Of a stretch of DNA of 64,000 bases, positions 43,852 through 50,493 are shown piece by piece (position 1 is the stretch's first letter; each line of letters begins with the position of its first letter). A program made the position numbers and the translations under genes. Location of the stretch: positions 1-64,000 of the forward strand of contig NZ_BOMY01000045.1 in assembly GCF_016862435.1 (NCBI RefSeq), written 5' to 3'. The notes under the pieces are model-generated. The model was given only the letters and a program-made list of their open reading frames with translations, was not told the DNA's origin and did no database searches. The DNA comes from Paractinoplanes tereljensis. GTDB taxonomy: Bacteria > Actinomycetota > Actinomycetes > Mycobacteriales > Micromonosporaceae.

Positions 43852-45149
43852 TGAGCCAGGCAGTCCTGGAGGCCGAGAGTGCACCGGCGCAGCGCATGGA
43901 CCTGCTCAGGTTCGCCACGGCGGGCAGCGTCGACGACGGCAAGTCGACCCTGATCGGGCGCCTGCTCTTCGACACCAAGTCGATCTTTGTCGACCAGCTC
44001 GACGCGGTCGAGGCGGTCAGCGCCGCCCGCGGCGACGAGTACACCAACCTGGCGCTGCTCACCGACGGCCTGCGGGCCGAGCGGGAGCAGGGCATCACGA
44101 TCGACGTGGCCTACCGCTACTTCGCCACCCCGCGGCGCAAGTTCATCATCGCCGACACCCCCGGGCACATTCAGTACACCCGGAACATGGTCACCGGTGC
44201 CTCCACCGCCGACCTGGCGCTGATCCTGGTCGACGCCCGCAAGGGCCTGGTCGAGCAGTCCCGCCGGCACGCCTTCCTGACCTCGTTGCTGCGCGTTCCG
44301 CACCTCGTGCTCTGCATCAACAAGATGGACCTGGTCGACTGGGACAAGGACACCTACGACAAGATCGCCGACGAGTTCACCTCGTTCGCGGCCAAGCTCG
44401 AGATCACCGACCTGACGATCATCCCGGTCTCCGCGCTCAACGGCGACAACATCGCCTCCCGCTCGGAGAACAGCCCGTGGTACGAGGGCCCGTCGCTGCT
44501 GCACCACCTGGAGCACGTGCACATCGCCTCCGACCGCAACCTGGTCGACGTGCGCTTCCCGGTGCAGTACGTGATCCGTCCACAGTCCACCACGGTCACC
44601 GACTACCGCGGTTACGCCGGCCAGGTCGCCTCGGGTGTGCTCAAGCCCGGCGACGAGGTGATGGTTCTGCCGTCCGGCCTGCACAGCACCATCGCCGGCA
44701 TCGACACCGCGGACGGCCCGGTCACCGAGGCGTTCCCGCCCATGTCGGTCACCGTGCGGCTCACCGACGAGATCGACATCTCCCGCGGTGACATGATCTG
44801 CCGGCCGCACAACGCGCCGGCCGTGGCCCAGGACATCGAGGCCATGATCTGCTGGATGGACGAGACCGCCCCGCTGCGGGTCGGCGCCAAGTACGCCATC
44901 AAGCACACCACCCGTACGGCCCGGACGGTCATCCGCGGTCTGCAGTACCGCCTCGACGTGAACACGCTGCACCGCGACGAGAACGCCGGCGAACTCGGTC
45001 TCAACGAGATCGGCCGGGTCAAGCTGCGCACCACCGTGCCGCTGCTCGCCGACGAGTACCGCCGCAACCGCACCACCGGCGGCTTCATCCTGATCGACGA
45101 GGGCACCAACCGCACGGTCGGCGCCGGCATGATCATCGAGGCCCAGTAG
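43851..45149 (+). CDS. cysN: Sulfate adenylyltransferase subunit 1 (GTPase)
   Basis: A 432-residue EF-Tu-like GTPase that drives APS formation by CysD. G1 is GSVDDGKSTLIG (about 23-34), G3 is ADTPGHIQYTRNM (about 101), and G4 is NKMDLVDW (about 157). Domains 2 and 3 follow from about 235. The protein stops at the usual CysN length: no APS kinase (CysC) is fused, and none is present in the window. Its last 17 bases overlap the 3' end of the convergent STAS/ATPase gene. Confidence 0.96.
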   Translation: MSQAVLEAESAPAQRMDLLRFATAGSVDDGKSTLIGRLLFDTKSIFVDQLDAVEAVSAARGDEYTNLALLTDGLRAEREQGITIDVAYRYFATPRRKFIIADTPGHIQYTRNMVTGASTADLALILVDARKGLVEQSRRHAFLTSLLRVPHLVLCINKMDLVDWDKDTYDKIADEFTSFAAKLEITDLTIIPVSALNGDNIASRSENSPWYEGPSLLHHLEHVHIASDRNLVDVRFPVQYVIRPQSTTVTDYRGYAGQVASGVLKPGDEVMVLPSGLHSTIAGIDTADGPVTEAFPPMSVTVRLTDEIDISRGDMICRPHNAPAVAQDIEAMICWMDETAPLRVGAKYAIKHTTRTARTVIRGLQYRLDVNTLHRDENAGELGLNEIGRVKLRTTVPLLADEYRRNRTTGGFILIDEGTNRTVGAGMIIEAQ

Positions 45150-45933
45150 AGGGCTGCAGGGTCGCCCAGACCACCTTTCCGGTGCTGGTGGGCAACGCTC
45201 CCCAGGCATCGGCCGAGGCCGTCACCAAGCGCAGGCCCCGCCCCCGCTCGTCCAACGGACGGCCGGGGCGGGGCCGCACTGGTTTCCGCATCCGCGGCAG
45301 GGTGGCCGCGCCGTCCGACACGGTCAGGTGAATTCCGGCGGCCCGGCGGCTCACCGACACGGTGATCGCGGTCCGGGCGTGCTCGACCGCGTTGGTCACC
45401 AGCTCCGAGATCACCAGCCGGGCCGGGTGCAGCAACTCCGGCAACTCCCAGGCCAGGCAGGCTTCGCCGATCAGGTTACGAGCAAGGCTCGGCGACTCCG
45501 GTTCGGGCTCGAGCGTCAACGTCTTCCGCTCGTCGAGCGGGAGCCGCCCGGCGATCGCCACCCGGGCCTGGCGCAGCCGTGCGTACACCGGTAGGTGGCC
45601 GCGTGTCCCGAGGTGCTGCATCCGGTCGGCCAGCGGCAGGTCGGGTGGGATGCACAGCGCCAGCTGCACCAGCGGCTGCAGGGCCGCCGCCGACTGCTGG
45701 GCGGCCAGCCAGGTCGTCGCGCTGCTGCAGGGCCGATCGTCCAGGTCGGACAGGTCGACGATCAGGGCCTCGGGATGCGCGGACAGACAGTGGGTCAGCG
45801 CTGTCGAGGTGACCTGCCGCAGCGGCCGCTCCCAGGAACCACGCACCGACATCAGGGCCACCGCCGCGTCGAGGTCACCCTCCACGGACACCGACCATTC
45901 CTCGACGGGTCGACATGCTGCGCTCACAGGCAT
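45133..45933 (-). CDS. STAS-like/anti-sigma ATPase (RsbW-type) fusion
   Basis: A 266-residue protein. Residues about 12-125 look like a STAS domain (anti-sigma antagonist), with ALIVDLSDLDDRPCSSATTWL at the position of the regulatory Ser loop. Residues about 135-262 form an RsbW/SpoIIAB-type ATPase: N-box ELVTNAVEHA (177-186), VSDGA and the glycine-rich DERGRGLRLV (228-237). The N-box and glycine loop appear intact. Antagonist and kinase are normally separate proteins, so the fusion suggests self-contained partner switching. ATG at 45933. No sigma factor gene is adjacent. Confidence 0.82.
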   Translation of the reverse strand: MPVSAACRPVEEWSVSVEGDLDAAVALMSVRGSWERPLRQVTSTALTHCLSAHPEALIVDLSDLDDRPCSSATTWLAAQQSAAALQPLVQLALCIPPDLPLADRMQHLGTRGHLPVYARLRQARVAIAGRLPLDERKTLTLEPEPESPSLARNLIGEACLAWELPELLHPARLVISELVTNAVEHARTAITVSVSRRAAGIHLTVSDGAATLPRMRKPVRPRPGRPLDERGRGLRLVTASADAWGALPTSTGKVVWATLQPSTGPR

Positions 45934-46005
45934 GATGCCACGGTAATCGCGAGCCGAGATTCACTGGCGGTCGCTTAGCTCCCCCGGGTGATCGGCCTTA
46001 AGTAC

Positions 46006-46024
46006 TGCAACGTTGTAACGTGCA
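46006..46024 (+). promoter_or_regulatory. Candidate LacI-type operator
   Basis: TGCAACGTTGTAACGTGCA is a near-palindrome centred between two AACG/CGTT half-sites, immediately in front of the LacI-family start (46030). The CGTT-AACG core is typical for LacI-family operators and implies autoregulation. Confidence 0.5.
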
Positions 46025-46029
46025 AAGCC

Positions 46030-47049
46030 GTGCCGGCTCGATTGAAGGACGTCGCCTCTCGGGCCGGCGTGTCGATCAAAACGGTGTCCAACGTCGTCAA
46101 TGGCTACGTGCACGTCGCCCCGGAGACCCGGGCCAAGGTTCAGGCCGCGATCGACGCGCTGGGTTACGTGCCCAACCCCACGGCGCGCCGGCTGCGGGGT
46201 GGCGGCACCGGGGTGATCGCGCTGGCGGTTCCCGAGCTGCGTTCGCCGTACTTCGCCGAGTTGGCCGGGTTGATCGTGCGGGCCGCCGAGCCGCGCGGCT
46301 GGACCGTCCTGATCGAACAGACCGACGGCCGGGCCGAGCGGGAACGCGATCTGGTCTCGGGCCTGCGCCGGCACTCCATCGACGGGCTCATCCTCAGCCC
46401 GGCCGGGCTCGACGCCACCGAGGTCCTGACCGGCGGATTGCCGACCGTGCTGCTCGGTGAGCGGATGTGGGACGGCCCGGCCGATCACGTGGCGGTCGAC
46501 GGTGCCGCGGCCGCCGCCGACGCCACCCGGCATCTGCTGCGCCTCGGCCGCTGGCGGATCGCGGCGATCGGCGCGCCGGACCGGCCGACCGCGGTCACTC
46601 GGACCCAGCGGCTCGCCGGATTTCGCGCCGCGATGGCCGGCTCCGGCCTGGCGGTGGATCCGCGGCTGGTGGTGCCGGTGTCCGGAATGCACCGCGCCGA
46701 CGGCGCCGCCGCGATGGCGCGGCTGCTGGACCAGGTCGAGCAGCCACCGGACGCGATCTTCTGCTTCACCGACCCGCTGGCGCTCGGCGCCATCCGCACC
46801 TGCGCGGACCGGGGCCTCGACGTGCCCGGGGATGTTGCGGTGATCGGTTTCGACGGGATCGAGGAGGGGCGTTACAGCACTCCGTCGCTGAGCACGATCG
46901 CCCCGAACACCGGCCGGATCGCCCAGTTCGCCGTCGACCTGCTGGCCGAGCGGCTCGGCGGCGGAGTGTCCGCCGCCGTGCCGCCCCGCGCGATCTGTGT
47001 GGAGCACCGCCTGCTGGCCCGGGAGAGCACCCTGGGCCGACTGCGCTAG
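46030..47049 (+). CDS. LacI family transcriptional regulator
   Basis: A 339-residue repressor. The HTH is at residues 3-25 (RLKDVASRAGVSIKTVSNVV) with hinge YVPNPTARRLR, and the periplasmic-binding-type sugar domain spans about 60-330 (VIALAVPELRSPYFAELAGL, DGLILSP, VIGFDGIEEG). GTG at 46030 gives the family N-terminus. It is convergent with galK, sharing the stop palindrome CTAG, so it may sense galactose or a related sugar and control galE-galK (inference). Confidence 0.92.
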   Translation: MPARLKDVASRAGVSIKTVSNVVNGYVHVAPETRAKVQAAIDALGYVPNPTARRLRGGGTGVIALAVPELRSPYFAELAGLIVRAAEPRGWTVLIEQTDGRAERERDLVSGLRRHSIDGLILSPAGLDATEVLTGGLPTVLLGERMWDGPADHVAVDGAAAAADATRHLLRLGRWRIAAIGAPDRPTAVTRTQRLAGFRAAMAGSGLAVDPRLVVPVSGMHRADGAAAMARLLDQVEQPPDAIFCFTDPLALGAIRTCADRGLDVPGDVAVIGFDGIEEGRYSTPSLSTIAPNTGRIAQFAVDLLAERLGGGVSAAVPPRAICVEHRLLARESTLGRLR

Positions 47050-48176
47050 ATCCGGGTGGCGCCCGGTCCGGCGGTCGCGATCCAGCTGGTGGGCGCGGTG
47101 AACGCGGCCTTCGCGTAGGCCGCGTCGACGGTCGCGACCGTCTGGTCGGCCCGGTCGGCGTCGATCAGTGCGAGCACGCAGCCGCCGAAGCCGCCGCCGG
47201 TCATCCGGGCGCCGTACGCGCCGGCCGCCAGCGCCGCCTCGACCGCGATGTCGACCTGCGGGACGGTGATCTCGAAGTCGTCCCGCATCGAGGCGTGCGA
47301 CGCGGTCAGCAGCGGCCCGATGTCCCGGGTGCGCCCGGCCCGCAGCAACTCGACGGTGTCGAGCACCCGCTGGTCCTCGGTGACGATGTGCCGCACCCGG
47401 CGGCGCATCACCTCGTCGTCGAGCTTGCCGAGCGCGTCTTCCAGGTCGTCAAGCGTCACGTCACGCAGCGCGGGGACGCCGAGGATCTGCGCCGCCTCCT
47501 CGCAGGACTTGCGCCGGGCGCCGTACTCCCCGTCGACGTGCTGGTGCGGGGCGTTGCTGTTGATCACCAGGATGGCCAGGCCCTCGGCGGCCAGGTCGAA
47601 CGGGATCTGGTCGATCTCGTACGTCCGGCAGTCGAGGAACAGCGCGCGACCCTCCTGGCACCGGATCGACGCGGACTGGTCGAGGATGCCGGTGGGCGCG
47701 CCGACGTAGACGTTCTCGGCCCGCTGGGCCAGCGCCGGGCGCCGCTCCAGCGGCACGTCCAGCCCGCCCAGGTCGATCAGCGCGGTGAGCACCGACGACT
47801 CGAGCGCCGCCGACGAGGACAGGCCGGAGCCGAGTGGCACGTCGGAGTCGATGGCGATGCGGGCGCCGGGCACGTCGAAGCCGGCGTCCTGCAGCGACCA
47901 GACGATGCCGGCCACGTAACCGGCCCAGCCGGTCACCGCGCCCGGCTCGGTGACCCCGAACGAGACCGGCTCGTCGGCGAAGGTGGAGCAGACCGTCCAC
48001 TCGCCGGCCGGCGCCGGGCCGACCGCGGCGACGGTGCGCTGCGGCAGGGCGAAGGGCAGAACGTAGCCCTCGTTGTAGTCGGTGTGCTCGCCGATCAGGT
48101 TGACCCGGCCGGGCGCGGCCCAGAGGCCTTCCGGGTCGGTGCCGAACTGCTGCCGGAAGACGTCGGCGGCGCTCAT
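47046..48176 (-). CDS. galK: Galactokinase
   Basis: A 376-residue GHMP kinase phosphorylating galactose at C1. The galactokinase signature GRVNLIGEHTDYNEGYVLPF is intact near residues 23-42, the ATP loop reads DVPLGSGLSSSAALE (about 112-126), and the C-terminal motif is ARMTGGGFGGCVLAL (about 325). ATG at 48176 overlaps the galE stop by 4 bp, so galE-galK are coupled. No galT gene is present in the window, so completion of the Leloir pathway needs a gene elsewhere. Confidence 0.95.
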   Translation of the reverse strand: MSAADVFRQQFGTDPEGLWAAPGRVNLIGEHTDYNEGYVLPFALPQRTVAAVGPAPAGEWTVCSTFADEPVSFGVTEPGAVTGWAGYVAGIVWSLQDAGFDVPGARIAIDSDVPLGSGLSSSAALESSVLTALIDLGGLDVPLERRPALAQRAENVYVGAPTGILDQSASIRCQEGRALFLDCRTYEIDQIPFDLAAEGLAILVINSNAPHQHVDGEYGARRKSCEEAAQILGVPALRDVTLDDLEDALGKLDDEVMRRRVRHIVTEDQRVLDTVELLRAGRTRDIGPLLTASHASMRDDFEITVPQVDIAVEAALAAGAYGARMTGGGFGGCVLALIDADRADQTVATVDAAYAKAAFTAPTSWIATAGPGATRI

Positions 48177-49147
48177 GCGACGTGCGAGCGGTAGAACGTC
48201 CACGCGTCGGCGATCATCGCCTGCAGGGTGTTCTTCTCCGGCACCCAGCCCAGCTCGGCGCGGGCCTTGGCCGAGGAGGCGACCAGGGTGGCCGGGTCGC
48301 CCTCGCGGCGGGGCGCCATCTCGGCCGGCAGCTCCGCGCCGGTGACCTCGCGGGCCACCTCGACGACCTCGCGGTTGGAGAAGCCGTTGCCGTTGCCCAG
48401 GTTGTAGATGCGGTGCTCGCCCGGGGTGGCCGCGTCCAGCGCGAGCAGGTGGGCCCGGGCCAGGTCTTCGACGTGGATGTAGTCGCGCACGCAGGTGCCG
48501 TCGGCGGTCGGGTAGTCGTCGCCGAACAGCTGGAGCTTGGCCCGCTTGCCCGCGGCCACCTGCAGGGCGATCGGGATCAGGTGGGTCTCGGGGTCGTGCC
48601 GCTCGCCGATCTCGTAGCCGTCGCGGATGTAGGCGCCGGCCACGTTGAAGTAGCGCAGCGAGACCGCGGCCAGCTTGTGTGCGTACGTCTCCGAGGTCAG
48701 CGCGTGGTCGAAGGTCAGCTTGGTGGCGCCGTAGGTGTTGGTGGGCGCCTTCGCGGCCGACTCGGTGATCGGCAGCTCGACCGGGTTGCCGTAGACCGCG
48801 GCGGTGGACGAGAAGATGAACCGCGGCACCCGGGCGGCCCGCACCGCGTCCAGCAGGGCCAGGGATTTCACCACGTTGTCGTGCCAGTACAGTTCCGGCT
48901 TGGTCATCGACTCACCGGCCGCGATCAGGCCGGCGAAGTGCAGCACCGCGTCGAAGCCGGAGTCGGGGGTGAGCACGTCGGCCGCGTCGCGGATGTCCTT
49001 CTCCACGAAGGTGGCGTCGGGTGCGACGGCTTCGCGGAAGCCGGTGACGAGGCTGTCGAGGACGGTGACCTCGTGTCCCGCGTCGAGCAGCAGTCGGCTG
49101 GTGACGCTGCCGACGTAGCCGGCACCCCCGGTGACGAGCAATTTCAC
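48173..49147 (-). CDS. galE: UDP-glucose 4-epimerase
   Basis: A 324-residue extended SDR interconverting UDP-galactose and UDP-glucose. The NAD loop GGAGYVGS is at about residues 7-14, followed by FSSTAAVYGNP (catalytic Ser/Thr) and YGATKL (Tyr-xxx-Lys, about 141-146), and YNLGNGNGFSN later. GTG at 49147 is chosen for its GAGGGG site; a frame extends eight codons upstream. First gene of galE-galK. Upstream is the inverted repeat CGGTCATG/CATGACCG. Confidence 0.95.
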   Translation of the reverse strand: MKLLVTGGAGYVGSVTSRLLLDAGHEVTVLDSLVTGFREAVAPDATFVEKDIRDAADVLTPDSGFDAVLHFAGLIAAGESMTKPELYWHDNVVKSLALLDAVRAARVPRFIFSSTAAVYGNPVELPITESAAKAPTNTYGATKLTFDHALTSETYAHKLAAVSLRYFNVAGAYIRDGYEIGERHDPETHLIPIALQVAAGKRAKLQLFGDDYPTADGTCVRDYIHVEDLARAHLLALDAATPGEHRIYNLGNGNGFSNREVVEVAREVTGAELPAEMAPRREGDPATLVASSAKARAELGWVPEKNTLQAMIADAWTFYRSHVA

Positions 49148-49189
49148 GACGTGTAACCCCTCAGTCGGCACTTTTCGACAAGTCTAGGC

Positions 49190-49214
49190 CGGTCATGAGT
49201 TTCCGCCATGACCG
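49190..49214 (-). promoter_or_regulatory. Inverted repeat before galE
   Basis: CGGTCATG (49190-49197) and CATGACCG (49207-49214), exact 8-bp arms with a 9-bp spacer, 43-67 bp upstream of the galE start. It is a candidate operator; its sequence differs from the site in front of the LacI gene, so a different regulator may act. Confidence 0.4.
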
Positions 49215-49249
49215 ATCACAAGTCAACATAGTCGAACAGCCGATGGGGG

Positions 49250-49903
49250 TTAGTTCGCCCGCAGGTAGAGGCTCACCACCTTGGGAGCGATCTGCAGCCG
49301 GACGGCGAAACGGGCGAACGCCTGGGTGCGGTTGACGCCGTTCTTGTCGGGCTTGTCGTTGGCGAGCACCCACTTGGTGATCTGCGTCCGCTCGTGCGGT
49401 GCCGTGATCGCGGCCCAGCAGTCGCTCACCATCTGATCGACCAGGGCACTGGTGAGCATCATGAACTTGTCGCCCAGCGAGTCGTCGCGCACGACGCAGC
49501 CGACCAGACTCGGTGACGGGTCGGTGCCGGTGCCCTCCTGCTGCACCGAGACGGTCAGTTTGCCGTGTGCGGCCGGGTAGTCGACTGTGGTCCGCTGCAC
49601 CCGGACCGCGTCGTTCTGCACCACCTCGAGCTTGACCTTCCAGTGCGTGGTCCAGGCCTTGGTCAGGGTCACGGCGTGCACCGTCGGGATCGTCGATTTG
49701 TCGCGGGCGGCGGCGACGGTGACCGGCGGATCCTCGGACGGCGCGGAGGGCGGCGCGGAGGGCGGCGCGGAAGATGGCGGGGCGGACGGTGTGGCCGATG
49801 TCGCAATGGTGACGCTCGTCGAATCAGTCGGACTATCGCAGCCAGCAAGTGTCACGCACGCCACCGCAACGATGCTGACCAGCACTTTCCCTGTCGAACG
49901 CAT
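49250..49903 (-). CDS. Lipoprotein of unknown function
   Basis: A 217-residue lipoprotein. The signal ends in lipobox LAGC (Cys22). A Ser/Pro spacer with a repeated APPS motif (about 38-60) follows, then a globular domain (about 65-217) with two Cys residues (VGCVV, SDCWAA) that may pair. I do not recognise the domain. ATG at 49903 has GGGGAGG upstream. It is divergent from the secreted pair at 50-53 kb. Confidence 0.75.
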   Translation of the reverse strand: MRSTGKVLVSIVAVACVTLAGCDSPTDSTSVTIATSATPSAPPSSAPPSAPPSAPSEDPPVTVAAARDKSTIPTVHAVTLTKAWTTHWKVKLEVVQNDAVRVQRTTVDYPAAHGKLTVSVQQEGTGTDPSPSLVGCVVRDDSLGDKFMMLTSALVDQMVSDCWAAITAPHERTQITKWVLANDKPDKNGVNRTQAFARFAVRLQIAPKVVSLYLRAN

Positions 49904-50007
49904 GATTTCCTCCCCGTTTTGCCGAGCCGGCCATCGAGTATTGCATTGTGATCAATCAATGTGTTTGATAGGTCGCGCACTATGTATTCACGGGGGAAGG
50001 CCCACAA

Positions 50008-50493
50008 GTGAAAAGACGAATAGCGGCGTACGCCGCTGCCCTCGGCCTGGCCATTTCCGGCCTGGTCGGTCTGGCGACACCGGCCCTGGCCGCGCCCAGC
50101 TGTTACGAGCAGTCCTGCAACAACACCGCGGTGGCCGGCACGAACTGCACGTCCGGGGCGTACGGCATCGACGGCTTCAAGGTCGTCGACGGCACCACCA
50201 CCCTGCAGACGGTCGACCTCTGGTACAGCCCGACCTGCCACGCCTTCTGGGGTGAGTACAACCAGAAGGACGCCGGCGGCGTCGACCTCGCCCTGATGGG
50301 CATCTCCGCGTACGGGGGCATCGGTTACTCCCGCGCGCTCGACACCTACGACGGCTTCAACGGGCCCGGCGTCTGGACCACCAAGTTGTACAACTCCATG
50401 CAGTCGGTCAAGTTCTGCTGGACCCAGCAGGGCATGGGCGGCGATGGCGGCGACAGCCAGACCGCCATCGGCGGCTGCACCAGGTGGCGATGA
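50008..50493 (+). CDS. Secreted DUF2690-like protein
   Basis: A 161-residue secreted protein. GTG at 50008 follows GGGGGAAGG. The signal peptide (MKRRIAAYAAALGLAI, cleavage near ALA, residue 29) precedes a domain with CYEQSCNNTAVAGTNC, which fits DUF2690: CxxxxCxxxxPxxxxC-type cysteines, then VDLWYSPTCHAFWGEY. It has five Cys, probably in disulfides. Function unknown. Its stop overlaps the start of the large secreted protein by 4 bp, so the two are translated together. Confidence 0.72.
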   Translation: MKRRIAAYAAALGLAISGLVGLATPALAAPSCYEQSCNNTAVAGTNCTSGAYGIDGFKVVDGTTTLQTVDLWYSPTCHAFWGEYNQKDAGGVDLALMGISAYGGIGYSRALDTYDGFNGPGVWTTKLYNSMQSVKFCWTQQGMGGDGGDSQTAIGGCTRWR

